Both the position numbers and the translations under genes were made by a program. From Halictus rubicundus (taxonomy: Eukaryota > Arthropoda > Insecta > Hymenoptera > Halictidae), in NCBI RefSeq assembly GCF_050948215.1, contig NC_135153.1, forward strand, positions 3,996,058-4,060,057: a DNA stretch of 64,000 nucleotides, read 5' to 3'. A model generated the notes under the pieces. The model was not told the DNA's origin and did no database searches. It saw nothing but the letters and a program-made list of their open reading frames with translations. How positions within the stretch are numbered: the stretch's first letter is position 1; the number at the start of each line of letters is the position of its first letter. This document shows, piece after piece, positions 21,224 to 32,527 of the stretch.

Positions 21224-21395
21224 GGTTCTAATTCAGCGTTTCCGATTCGCTGGACGTAACTCGGTCACTCGGGGGTGGGGAAACCCAACTCAGCGAGGTG
21301 GTGGGGGTACACCTGCTAATCTCTGCAGCATGGGGGAATAACGCGGTAGAAGGGGAAATTAGAGTGGGGGAACAAGTCTTGATCTGGCGACACTG
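21224..21395 (+). mobile_element. second F terminus with spacer (composite unit)
   Basis: After the first F element comes a spacer containing GCGTTTCCGATTCGC and GGGGAAACCCAACTCAG. A second 35-bp unit and a second F right end (GATCTGGCGACACTG) follow. The same order occurs in reverse orientation at 36908-37170, so spacer and ends travel together. Confidence 0.75.
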
Positions 21396-22764
21396 TGCCG
21401 GAGTCATTCGTGACCCGTTGCGGTGGGGATAAGCTCCAGCGACCATCAATATGTACAATTTTATTCCGATATAAGGCGGCCCTTTTTATTTCGAAATAAG
21501 AAAATCGCTATCCCCACTTCATCTTCTTCACCCGAGATATGACGATTTCAATAAAATTATCTTGCAATAGATGTAATTTTCTATATACAGAAATAGAAAC
21601 ATATTTCTTGAGGGGGGTGCGAGAACATATTTTTATATTCAAGGAGGTGCCGATAACTGAAAAGGTTAAAAACCATTGTTTTACATGAATGAACGTGTTC
21701 AGAAAAACAGCAAAAAAAAATTAAGTTTCAATCAGTCATTGTAAAGTGAAAGATTCAATCATCAAATCTCTACTAGATTCATTTGGGAAAAAAATGTTTT
21801 CATGCTTTTGCAGACGATTCAACTTGTAACATTTTCGACCAAGATGTCCTCAGTTTCTCACCAGCTGCATAATGCGCAAATACACTGGGAAAATATGAGA
21901 CTTCGAGAGCTTTAAAATGAGTCGAAGCGTATAATACAACTATCTTTTTAACAAAATGAGAATCGGAAATTTAGTGTTCGAACAGTTTCTGGACCGCACA
22001 GATAGTTTTAGCATTGAAAAATATAGTCGCGCGGTCGTGTAATGGGATTCACCGTAGTTCCCGAGGATTGAGGGATGAGCAAGAGATCCGGCAGTTGCTC
22101 AAGCTAAATAAAACAATGTTGAAGTTTCGAGGAACGTTTGGGTGCACGCCTCCAACAAATTCTCGCCCGCCGAGACGAGAAACGAGAAACGGGAACGAGA
22201 GAGAGCGAGCGAGCGCGTCGAATCTCGCCGCGCTGTATAATTAATTTGGCGCAGCTGTTCACCGCGATGGAGAGGAATGGATGCAGGAAGTAATGCGTTA
22301 GTCGATTCGCGGCTCGACGATGAAAAGGGAATGAGAAGTAGAAGAGGCGAGGACGAGGCGGGGAAGGGAAGAGAGGAATGGTCGTCGCGACGACGGCAGC
22401 GCGGAGGCGTTCCCGCGAGCCGCGCGCGAGCAGCCGGTAAACGGTAAAAGACATTTAAACGCCATCGGCAATCGTGCATGCGTGGATGAACAGACAATGT
22501 GACACGCAACACAACGCGATAACAAGATTGCTGCTGGCAGGTGGATCTCCGCCGCGGCACGACGGCGCAACGCGGCGGCTCGACGATTCCCTGCGAATCA
22601 TTCCACTTGGCGAAATTCTAGTCTTTCGGAGAGGTCGACGGGATTCGCTCTGCTGCCCGCTCAATCAATCTCCGAGCCGCATTGTATCGAGTTACGAACG
22701 CGTCGATTTCGAATTCCGTTAACCACCGTTTCCCGAACCAGTTTTGGACAAAGCTTATCCCAAC

Positions 22765-22840
22765 TAACCCCTACGGTAGTGGGGACAATTCCGCGACATT
22801 TATCATCCAGGACTCGGCGACACATATCGTGAATTCACTG
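22765..22840 (+). mobile_element. family B right-half fragment
   Basis: CGGTAGTGGGGACAATTCCG through CATATCGTGAATTCACTG, followed by TA. The left half is missing. Its end lies 5 bp from the TTAA of the piggyBac-like element. Confidence 0.75.
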
Positions 22841-22860
22841 TAACTTTAACCCTTTGCGGT

Positions 22861-23036
22861 CCTATGTCGAGTGTGACTCGACATCGCTTTTCGCTCTGAC
22901 ACGTCCTATGTCGAGTGTGACTCGACATCGCTTTTCGTTTTGACGCGTCTTATGTCGAGTGTGGCTCGACATCGCTTTGTGTTCTGCCGCATCGTATGTC
23001 GAGCGTTGCTGGACATCGCTTTGTGTTCTGCCGCGT
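22861..23036 (+). repeat. 44-bp palindromic tandem repeats in piggyBac-like left end
   Basis: Units begin at 22861, 22905, 22949 and 22993 with an exact 44-bp period; a degenerate fifth starts at 23037. The first two carry TATGTCGAGTGTGACTCGAC, a 6-bp-arm hairpin; the fourth has one arm altered. Tandem subterminal repeats are plausible transposase-binding sites, but this is inference. Confidence 0.92.
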
Positions 23037-23202
23037 CCTGTATCAAGTTTCACACGAATATGTCTCAATTTTAATCTAAATGAGATAAGATAAGAGCTAC
23101 AGTGTAGCAAATCTGAAATAGGCCATGCGTCTTGAACTTAAGAGCTTAGCTTTAGTCTTTTCAAACCCACCGTGGCGTACAGTTCGAAATCATAGCACAA
23201 CT

Positions 23203-23466
23203 ATGGCTAAACGACAGAGTCAACGTACAACAGTGCGTAATAATGAATTTGAAAGTGATGATAGTGATTTTTTGGGCAATGTAGAAGAACAATTTCAAAG
23301 ATTATATACATCTGAAATCGAAAGTAGTGAAGATTCAGAGGACGTGGTTACATTCAGACGAAGCAGACGTATAAACATAATTGATGATACGTCTGAAAGT
23401 AATGATAACACGGAAATAAACAGCGATTGGCAAAATGTCAGGAGTGACAGGAATGTCAGGTGTGAT
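23203..23466 (+). pseudogene. piggyBac-type transposase N-terminal remnant
   Basis: The frame starts at ATG 23203 (MAKRQSQ). An upstream in-frame ATG at 23125 exists but gives a less typical leader. It encodes a Ser/Asp/Glu-rich segment (EFESDDSDFLGN, SEIESSEDSED, IIDDTSESND), the usual composition of piggyBac transposase N-termini. The frame reads on to 23574 through what is probably the right-end DNA, so the junction near 23440-23470 marks the internal deletion. No DDD catalytic domain or C-terminal zinc-binding region is present. Confidence 0.7.
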
Positions 23467-23584
23467 CTGTGCGGACTGGCTGGTACGCACCGGCTGGCAC
23501 GCACTTGCGAATCCAGCGCGGACCTGCTGGAACGAAACGGTGGAGAGCGCTCAGTCCGCAAAGGGTTAATGTAGGTAATAAGTA

Positions 23585-23888
23585 CAGGGAATTCTCGTTA
23601 AGAGACAGTGCGAACCTTACGATTTGGAGTCAGTGGAGCTACCCACACTAACGCGGTGAGGGGCTGAAACTCGAGAGCCACGTGCAACATTGTATCGGAG
23701 AAAAACATTTTCTCAATCTTTTCTTGTCACTATCAGTAGTCATAGGCTTACCACTTACAGACGGATGGGACTCTTAGGTTTCCAGCGTGCCCTGTGCATT
23801 TCAAATGCGACGCTCGGCGAGAAACTCAGATTTCGTCTAAGAGTCAGTCGCCAGAACCGCGCAACTGACTCGTAACGAGAATTCACTG
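23585..23888. mobile_element. family C MITE, 304 bp
   Basis: Left end CAGGGAATTCTCGTTA; right end TAACGAGAATTCACTG; TA at 23583-23584 and 23889-23890. The ends resemble family B (CAGTGAATTCTCG) but the interior is different. Confidence 0.82.
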
Positions 23889-23890
23889 TA

Positions 23891-24219
23891 GACACCGGAT
23901 CTTCGTGCAAAAGTACAAATTTTCGAATGACGGATTCTAATATTATTAATTTACGAATATTGAGATTGTACAGATGCGTCCATGAGGAATTATTTAACAA
24001 ATTTCTTTGGGTATACATTATTTTAAAAAATGGCTACAAATTTTTATAGATACATTCGTGTTATTTTCATAAAGAAATGTAAAATTGTCATTTTTAGTGC
24101 TCCGTAAACCTAGTGTTAATACGTATAAAATAGTATAATAGTATTTTTATATTTTTCCAATATTTTTACTCGGTTTTACACCTACCCATTTTCGTTAGAA
24201 ATGCATAAAATCCGCTGTC
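23891..24219. mobile_element. family G element, 329 bp
   Basis: Left end GACACCGGATCTTCGTGCA; right end TGCATAAAATCCGCTGTC. It shares the TA at 23889-23890 with family C on its left and is followed by TA. Longer than other G copies, so it may contain additional inserted sequence. Confidence 0.65.
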
Positions 24220-24279
24220 TAGTATGTAATAAGAATAAAGCGTAGCGTGCCAGAGTCGCCGAATCAGGGAAACTGTGAC

Positions 24280-24352
24280 ACACGCACGACAGAAGCGTGG
24301 GGGAATATAGGAAGGTAGAGTAGGGAGACAAATCTTATTCTAGCGATACTGA
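24280..24352 (+). mobile_element. family F right-half fragment
   Basis: GAAGCGTGGGGGAATATAGG followed by a degenerate 35-bp unit and CTTATTCTAGCGATACTG. The left half is missing. Confidence 0.65.
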
Positions 24353-24521
24353 GTGGCACACATAGTCGCTGGACATTCAAATTCGACTTTCTCGCAAACG
24401 GGCCATTACAGAAAAAAATGTTACTCCTCTTTTTCGATTTGCTTCTGTACGCAGACGCTTTCTCCACGAATTAGGAAACAACCCGTACATGGAAACATTG
24501 CTGCATCTACCGTAGTAGTAG

Positions 24522-24697
24522 TACAGTCTTTACTAGATATATGTCCCGAATATCTAGCCGATAAAAGTCTCAGAACAATCCCCACTGCTTCGCTGTCCTC
24601 TTCTACGTTCGGCAGAGTATCAAAGAATAGTATTTTCTAGCCGATAATTGTCCCTGGTCAGAGCCATGTTGTGGACATATATCGAGTAAACACTGTA
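24522..24697 (-). mobile_element. family A MITE, complete
   Basis: Runs from TACAGTCTTTACTAGATATA to ATCGAGTAAACACTGTA. The interior is shortened relative to other copies. Confidence 0.85.
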
Positions 24698-24993
24698 TAT
24701 GTCTTCTGTATTTAACTTCAACTGAGCTACCACTCTTAGAGTCCTTAGAGTTACAGTAGATCCCTGTATAATAGGATTAAACAGCTCTTGAAAAAAATCG
24801 TGTATAGGGTAATTGTTCTAGTCAGACATTTAAGACCATCAGTCAGCCATCTTAAGTGTTGTCATTATTAATATGCTATTTTCGAAATGTTCCATAATAT
24901 GGGGACGCAAAGCTACAAATTGGAAGTGGGGAACAGGCTGGTCATTGTGCTCGTACAAATGTACAATAATTTGTCAGTAGATATTATTTTTAA

Positions 24994-25135
24994 CCTCTTG
25001 ACCGTGTGACTTTTTAATCATCAACATTTAAGGAGACGTAGTTGATACTAGCATGACGCAATAAAGTGAAAGAATCATTTTTTAGGTTATAGCGAACACA
25101 AATGACGAGTTAATTCGTCATAACCAGTGAAAGGG
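24994..25135. mobile_element. piggyBac-like MITE, 142 bp, TTAA-flanked
   Basis: TTAA at 24990-24993 and 25136-25139 encloses ends CCTCTTGACCG and CCAGTGAAAGGG, which match imperfectly when inverted. AT-rich, non-coding interior. Confidence 0.5.
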
Positions 25136-25182
25136 TTAAGCAATTTCTTTTCAGGAAGGCTGTCCATTGCATATTTACTGTA

Positions 25183-25359
25183 CACAGTGAATTCTCGATA
25201 TATGTCAACGACACGGGTCTTGCCAGCGTCGTGTATCGTCCAGGAGACATACCCCGAGCCGCGTTATGTTTACTCCCGGGGTATACCCAGCGGTAGTGGG
25301 GATAATTCCGCGACGATTATCATCCAGGCCTTGGCGACATATATCGAGAAATCACTGTA
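25183..25359 (+). mobile_element. family B MITE, complete
   Basis: Contains CAGTGAATTCTCGATATATG at the left and ATATCGAGAAATCACTGTA at the right. The internal GTCTTGCCAGCGTCGTGTAT and CGGTAGTGGGGATAATTCCG segments are well conserved. Confidence 0.9.
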
Positions 25360-27354
25360 TACTGTGACAATGAATGCACGGAACGGTGTTTGAATCGCGT
25401 TGAACAGGGGTCCACCGTATTTCGTGTTTCAGATTCTCTTCCCACCGGTGCCAAAGACCAGCTTAACACGCACCTACACAAAACAGCAATAAGTCTGGGA
25501 AAACGGGGAACGTGCGAGGTTTAGATAAATTGCTTCGGCTCCGTGAGATTTTTATGGGCTCCGGTCCGGCTGCCGACGGGATCGACGAGGTATCTTCCGG
25601 CGGATTTATCAGGTCGTAACTTCCGCGGGGCTGTCTTTTTGACGTCGATCGATTTCCGCGAGAGTTCAACAGAGATACAGGCCGGTTAACGCGGTCTCGG
25701 ATGTAGGGAGCGTATCCGACACGATCTACAGGTCGGTCGAAGGACGAGGCTCGCGTAGGCAGGGCTGCGAACGTAGTTAACAGACTGCCCTCCACCTACT
25801 CCTCTGCCCCGGCCTCCTCTCTGCTTGCGCACACGCGTGCACGGCGTGCACACCGATTGCACCGTGCTCACGTGCATTTGCACGCCCACGGGGCCACGGG
25901 CGGAGGCTGGCGGGGCGGGGCGGGGGCGGGGGCGTGCGTGCGAGCACCGCTCGCAAGTTCATAGTTTCGGTTGTAGCGTGTAATCCTCGCGGACACCGCA
26001 AACATGTAATTAACACTTGCTCTCTCTCTACGAGCCGTTCCAGTCAGTCGAGATCGTGTTGACTGTACCCAGGTACTGACTGTATGTCCTGTGTAAACGT
26101 GTGCGTTCGCTCGTGCACGCGCGCGCGCTCCACGATGCAACGAACGAGACCATTGGCACGAGGTGCCTAGGGACGTAATGCAAATGTTTTCGCCGGTGAA
26201 ATTTTGTATTGATTTTTCGGCAAAATTGTGCAGGCGAGCGTCGCCGAGGTGGAATTTATGAGAAAGAATTTTTCTGCGCCGGGGATGACCCTTGAGATTT
26301 TTCGCTATTGCGAAAGTCCGTGCCCGATTCGAAGATAAAATGCCAAGCGGTTGCAATTTGAAGTGAACAGTTTCATCGATCGATTCTATGTACATACAGT
26401 CACCGCCGGTTTCTACAATTGAGCCATTTAATGCAAAAGTGGTGTAAAGTCCACTGAACTCCACTACAAATTGTTATACCATTATTCGAATAACTACATG
26501 ATCGATAGTGTTCACGACCGTTCGCCGGTTTATTTGTAAATTTTTTAAAACGTATTTTTGAAGGTACTTCTTGCAGACACGGTAATATTCCCTTTGTTTC
26601 CAATGCAGCAGTTGTTCATTGAATTAACATGCCAAAAACTGTGCGATTGAATAACGATTTTATTCTCTGGGTCAAAATACACCCGGGTTCCGCCGTTGGA
26701 ATTTTAATGCGACTGTTTCACCGGATGGAAGAAGCTGGAAGAACATTATTCCTCTGTAATACCAGCAAACGATAACACCTTCATTGGATGCAAATTAGCA
26801 TTTTTCAATTGCCCAAATTTGCGAATCTTCGTTTTATTTATGGTATCTGTGAATAAACGAAAACTCAATGTTTTTCTTGTATCTTTGAAACGCTTCAGCT
26901 GATAAAATAGAATTCCGCTTCGTTTTTATATGTGTAAAATGGCCAACAAAAATAGGAGCTTGCGTAAATACCCGGAAACGGATTATCATTGGGATTTCGG
27001 ACTGTTGCAAGAAAGATTGACACTGCGAGCGAATTCGTCAAGCCTGTTTCACTTGGAAATTAGTGGGACTCTTTTTAAGATATTCAAATTTTTGCGCAAA
27101 CTATCAATAACGCCTCGACCGTGCAGCTATTGTACACAAAGATAAGTATAGACTTGAGCGTTTGCAGTGTCCCGAGTTGGGTCGTAACTAATTAGCACCG
27201 GTGACGAAGGAAATGTGTTTTGCTTGGAACAAACTGTGGCCGCTCGTTTGGAATCGACGCATGTGTGGGTCGTGAATGTTCGAGGTAAAATGTTGGTGAG
27301 TCGCACACCGTTGAGAATAACAACCTCAACGCGTATAAGTAACCATTTTGTAAG

Positions 27355-27560
27355 TACAGTCATTTCTCTATATATGTCGCCAGGGCGTGGATGATAAACG
27401 TCGCGGAATTATCCCCACTACCACGACCTCGGTCGCCGAGGAGTTTAAACATAATAAGAATGGCCTCGACAACCGATGGGGGTTCACCCTGTGGTAGTGG
27501 GGATAGTTCTGGGACTTTTATCGGCTAGATATTTGGGACACATATCGAGTAAAAATTGTA
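27355..27560. mobile_element. chimeric A/B MITE
   Basis: The left end, TACAGTCATTTCTCTATATA with GTGGATGATAAACGTCGCGG, is family B in inverted orientation. The right end, GGGACTTTTATCGGCTAGAT and ATCGAGTAAAAATTGTA, is family A. One TA-bounded unit thus joins halves of two families, meeting between the ATAATAAGAATGG region and GTGGTAGTGGGGATAG. Confidence 0.75.
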
Positions 27561-29147
27561 TAGCGCTGCGACGACTAATCTCTTCACAGTAAAAAAAAAG
27601 TTTTCTCAGGCGAAGGTAAATGCAGGTATACGAAGTAAAAGTTTTTTAAAAAGACTGAGTTGGTCTGTATGTTTCCTACTCTCGTCGTTTTTACATAATG
27701 CATTTGCAGCTGGTAAACATTTTGGTTCTTCCACAGCTAAGTCTCCCGATGGTTTGTCATTAAGATGCAAATGAACATCGCAAACTTTACGTTAAAATGT
27801 CAATTATGTAACCGATTTGTTGGAGCGCAAGGAGCAGCAACAAAAATGAATTTTTACCACTAACGGGTGACACATTCGTGCGGATACAATTTTTTAATGT
27901 AAACCAAAACATCCGTTAATAATCATAGTAAGACACAACTAGCATAACAATACCGACGTGGTCGTCCGATATCTTCAATACAAAATCGACAATTTCAAGT
28001 TTCTGCAATTTTTCAAAAATCGATTTTACATTCAAAAATTCGGAGAAAATTCATAGTCGTGTGGGCTATCGAGTAGAATCTTCACGAATTTTTTCGTAAT
28101 TTTTGGTTAAGCAGAACAGCAGAAATAATAGCATAATTCATTAAACCGTATGTTCACTCTGTAACTACCCTCATGGTGGGGGTACCGACTTGAAACTTGC
28201 GACAGATGGTTTTCTTTGGGGGCTCGACGGATGGTAATGAAGCAAGATCAAAATTTGGTTTGGGGTCACATTTGACCCTTCTTTCTTTTTACTCTTATTC
28301 GGCTATCCCCTGGCACTGTACATCTTCCGCAACGATCGTCCGATATTCCCGTCGGCGCTACGCGTTCGCGTTGTGCAACGGGTTCACGTGAACAGTGAAT
28401 TATCTTGGCGAAGAACGAGCTGGACAAAAAAAAAAGGGACACTGACGAAACGTGGCTATTTTCGGTGGCCGTTCCTCGCGATGCGACGGATTCCTGGGCG
28501 TCCGGAGCGAGAGCGCTGTAATCGGCGATTCTTCCGCGGTCGCTTAACAAACATAAATCAGATTTCTCCGAGCAGATACTCTTCCGTTCGTTGAAGCCGG
28601 CGGGAAACGAACGCGGCTTAATCGCGTCAATTATTCCGCGAAGCTCGACGCCGGCTCATAAATCTCGCCGAGCTGCTGGAACGTTCGAATCGAGCGGATC
28701 GCTCGCTCGCGCCACGACCCGATAATTTGCGAAACTCGGTTGATTACTTCTCCGATGAAGAGAGACGGGCATGGAGGATGTGGCGGCGGGGGAGTGGAGC
28801 GGGAACAAAAAGGTTGCTGATTAATCAACCGCCGTGCCGCGCCGCGCGAGTTCCTTGGGCTCGAGCGTGTATTCACGGGTACTAAGGAGCATCATCGATG
28901 AGCAAGAACGAAGAAGGCCCCGAGTTATCTCGGGTTAAGTTGTAAGTGCGCCGGCTACCTCCTGACCTCGATTACAATCGAGCCGTTGTAATCGAATGAA
29001 CCGGCCGAGAGTCCGTGCCGTTGGTTCCAATGCCAGTGGATCGTGATCGATCCTAGGATTCCTTCGATCGCGTACCGCAAGACATTCTCTCACGCGGATA
29101 GCTCCTTCTTATTAGACACTTGCGTATGGAATGCTCGATTTGTCCGT
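27561..29147. other. unique sequence, AT-rich then GC-rich
   Basis: Positions 27561-28190 are AT-rich with no recognised element. Positions 28190-29147 are GC-balanced, with a GGGGTCACATTTGACCC palindrome at 28262. No exon or RNA gene is seen. Confidence 0.5.
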
Positions 29148-29574
29148 GACGGAAGCGTGGGGGAATAGCGTCGTACAAGGGGAAGGTAGAGTGGGGAGAA
29201 AAGTCTTAATCTGGCAACCAGGACCAGTGTCGCCAGGCTGGAGAAATTGAGGGGAATACAGATACCCCCTCCCTGCTATTACCCGAGTAGTCACATGACA
29301 GTGGGACACATGCGCAACAGACAGGGCGCGCGTCACGTGACCGGCCCGTGGCGGAAGCGTGGGGATGCTCGCAGCCGGGGAATGGAGGAATGGCGTCGTA
29401 GAAGGGGAAGGTAGAGTGAGGAGAAAAGTCTTAATCTGGCAACTAGGACCAGTGTCGCCAGGCTGGAGAAATTGAGGGGAATACAGATACCCCCTCCCTG
29501 CCATTACCGGAGTAGTCACATGACAGTGTGACGCATGCGCGATAGAGGCGGCGCGAATCACGTGATCAGCCCGT
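29148..29574 (+). repeat. family F relatives, tandemly duplicated (225-bp period)
   Basis: GGACCAGTGTCGCCAGGCTG occurs at 29221 and again at 29446. Flanking sequence, including the GTCTTAATCTGGCAAC terminus, the AATACAGATACCCCCTCCCT segment and the CACGTGA motif, repeats in the same order. This is a direct duplication spanning parts of two F-type elements. Confidence 0.82.
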
Positions 29575-29599
29575 GGCAAAAGGTGGCGTCATAGAAGAG

Positions 29600-29823
29600 A
29601 ACGGTGGACGGATTTCGGCTCGGCCAATGACAACGCCGCGCTCAGCGGAACCTGCCGCGGAGCCACATTCTGTTTGCGTTCGGCGCGCTCTGATTGGACC
29701 GTGTTTTTCGTTGATAACTCCTTAACGAAGCGGCGGAGAATATTTTCGCAAAGGTAAAAGTTACTTCAAATGACCTCGGGAATCACCCATTTCAAGGAAG
29801 TGCAACATTTTTGGGACACCCTG
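29600..29823 (+). mobile_element. family E element, right portion
   Basis: Begins within the left arm (GGCTCGGCCAATGACAACGC) and continues through GCTCTGATTGGACCGTG to the right end ATTTTTGGGACACCCTG followed by TA. The left terminus is missing, abutting the F tandem. Confidence 0.8.
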
Positions 29824-31149
29824 TACAAAAATGCTTATATTAGAAAGTGTCAAATTAATTTCTTCGTTCGAGCACATGTTATTCTAAATATTGCGTGAAA
29901 TCTAAATAAATTCAGTTTTGTAATATCGATGTAACGACCGTGTATGCCAGTCACATTTTTGCTCGGTACCGGTTGGTGTTAAATCGCCGAATTAAAGATC
30001 GCCGGATCTATTCAAAATGGCCGTAATAGCGAAACCGAAAAGTAATTGAAAGGGAACAATGACGAGAAAAGGAGAAACGAGTGGCGAATAAATTGAATCC
30101 GACTCGTGGCGTCGCGGGGCGTCGAGGAGAAACGGCGGACGTCTAATTTACTCGGGTGGATCTCTCGTCGGTGCTCGCGAGAGCTCGCGGTCGGTGATCG
30201 CGGAATTTCTAATTTCGGTGGACGGCGTGCGAATGCGGAACGAGAGGAACGCCGACCATCCCAAAGGCGAAATCGGCGCAAAGAGGCGAGAGAGTGGGCG
30301 TGTGCTCGCGGCGCGTAACGCAAGCGGCACTTTGCGGCTGTTAGAGCGTTTCGGCTAATGCGCTAAAATGCACTTCGTTACGCCGTGCACCGCAATGCAA
30401 ACCGGCCGGTACACGGTGCATTCACTCCGCGCCCACTGCGGTGGAAATAACGTATAGTTACCCGGCACCGGGGATTTTCGCAATCCGCCGGCAAATTCGT
30501 CGTCCGACAATCCGGCACCGCGATAAGTTTACAAACAGATGTCCCTAATCGATTCCATCCGATTTCAAGAACTCGTTGCGCAATCATATTTCGCTTTTAT
30601 CGAACACCCGAAAAACGGCGCAAAATTATTTTTTCACGGTTTCTCAGCTTTTTGGGGCTTTTAATTGTTGGAGCACGAGTCAGCTTTCTATTGCAGTCTA
30701 TAATTTCGTTGGAAATGTTAATAACAAACCGTGATATTTTAAATCCGTTTTCGCGGATCTGTTCCTGGTCAAAAATTACACGACTTTGCCCAGTAAACTA
30801 TTTCTCTAGCTGTAATAATTTCCAAGATATTCGACGAAATGTCTGTCAGACGTGTTTCTTGAAATATTAATTTCGACTTGTTAACAAACTTTTACCAAAA
30901 AAAGACTGCTTGACCAATTTACAAAAATACAAAAAAGTTGTGGATAATTTTGGGGTATTAAGACTCAAACTATTATAAGATCCTATATTTATCGTACATT
31001 TAAGATTTCAGAACATTTTAATAAATTTGCAAGAGATTTCTATCGATTATGAGGCTGTGATCGAATAAGTGCAATTTCAGAACTTTGCCTAATCCGTATA
31101 CATTAACAATTGAGACTTAACAGTTCAAAATTGCTGTAGTTACTTGAAC

Positions 31150-31455
31150 GGCGAGATTCCTGAAATCGTTTGAAGTAACTTTTCCCTTTGCGAAAATGTT
31201 CTCCGTGGCTTTGTTAAGGAGTTATCAACGAAAAACACGGACCAACCAGAGCGCGGCTATGGCGGACGGCCGCTGAACGCAGCGATGGCATTGGCCGAGC
31301 CGAAAACCGTCCGCTGTGGCCGCGCTCCGATTGGTCCGTGTTTATCGACGATAACTCCTTAACAAAGCCACGAAGAACATTTTTGCAAAGGAAAAAGTTA
31401 CTTCAAATGACCTCAGCAATCGCCCCTTTCAAGTACAACATTTTTGGAACACCCT
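31150..31455. mobile_element. family E element, near complete
   Basis: Both arms are present: GTTCTCCGTGGCTTTGTTAA with GGACCAACCAGAGCGCGG on the left, and CCGATTGGTCCGTG with CTCCTTAACAAAGCC on the right. The right end is TTTTTGGAACACCCTA. The left terminus is eroded. Confidence 0.82.
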
Positions 31456-32127
31456 ATATTAGACTGCGCATGTTTATGCAATTTGCAATTTTTGTCGACG
31501 AATTATAAGAAACTGGAGTCAAATAAAATCTTATTTTCAGTGGTAGTAGCATTTGTAGATTTGAAATATATAAAAATCGTCCTAAATTCTGTCGAATTTT
31601 ATATTCCAGCATTTTTTTTCAATTTTTTAAAAATTTTTCGAAGCCATAAAAGCATAAAAATTCACAGTCTCGTTATTATAGATCACTTCGACACAATTAG
31701 TTTCGGTTGATTTGAAAATAAATTTTGTCCAGCTAATTTTGGCGTTCAAACCACTGGAACGGCGCTTGAAAACTGTTACAACATTGATCTCCAACGTTCT
31801 TCCGGCCGAATAACTGTTACAATGAGCCCGAAATTTCGAATCATTATCTGTTCCGGTTACGGTTTCCTATTTCGGTTTGGTAATTGCTATTTTTTTTTTG
31901 TTTGCTCTATATCGGTTGCGAAACGGTTCTAGCTTCGATTCTTGTATCGAATTTTCGGTAATTGATACCGCTAATTATTGCAGTTGCAGAGTACGTGCGC
32001 ACATTGTTTTACGAAATTAGGATGAAAAAATACAAATACATTTATACGTAGCACTGATTTCTAGATAGAACACAGTGATATTACTTTTTGCCATTTTTCA
32101 TGTAAACTTATAATGTTTTTGAATATG

Positions 32128-32527
32128 CAGGTTGTCCCAAAAATGTTGTATTTCCTTGAAACGGGTAATTCCTGAGGTCATCTGAAGAAACTTTTTCCTT
32201 TGAGAAAACGGTCTCCGCGGCTTTGTTCATGAGTTATTAACAAAAAACACGGACCAATCAGGGCGCGGCAACAGCGGACGATTTCCGGCTCGGCCAATAC
32301 CAACGTCGCGCTCAGCGGGACCTGTCGCCATGTTGTAGTCCGTCCACTTTTGTCGCGCCGTGATTGGTCCGTGTTTTTCGTTAATAACTCCTTAACGAAC
32401 CTGCGGAGAATATTTTCGTTAATAACTCCTTAACGAACCTGCGGAGAATATTTTCGCAAAGGAAAAAGTTATTTCAAATGTCCACAAGAATCAACCATTT
32501 CAAAGAAGTCTTTTTTGGTACTCCCTG
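32128..32527. mobile_element. family E element, 400 bp, with internal duplication
   Basis: Left end CAGGTTGTCCCAAAAATG; right end GGTACTCCCTG; TA on the right. A 38-bp stretch (TTTTCGTTAATAACTCCTTA...GGAGAATA) is repeated in tandem near 32377 and 32415. The 46 bp left of it matches the sequence left of the E copy at 17009. Confidence 0.87.

Larger units (their letters stand above)
22850..23565 (+). mobile_element. piggyBac-like element, internally deleted, 716 bp
   Basis: TTAA occurs exactly outside both ends (22846-22849 and 23566-23569). The ends CCCTTTGCGG and CCGCAAAGGG are perfect 10-bp inverted repeats. Inside the left end are four 44-bp tandem units, each with a GTCGAG...CTCGAC palindrome. 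An open frame resembling the acidic N-terminus of a piggyBac transposase follows, then the right-end region. The catalytic core is absent, so the element is non-autonomous. Confidence 0.92.

Noticed and set aside
22861..23036. CRISPR-like direct repeats with palindromes
   Set aside because: The units are contiguous 44-bp tandem repeats inside a transposon end in eukaryotic DNA, with no variable spacers.
22862..23110. 82-codon minus-strand frame with repeated CRVTLDIGR-type peptides
   Set aside because: The repeats are the translated 44-bp palindromic units of the piggyBac-like element, not a protein repeat.
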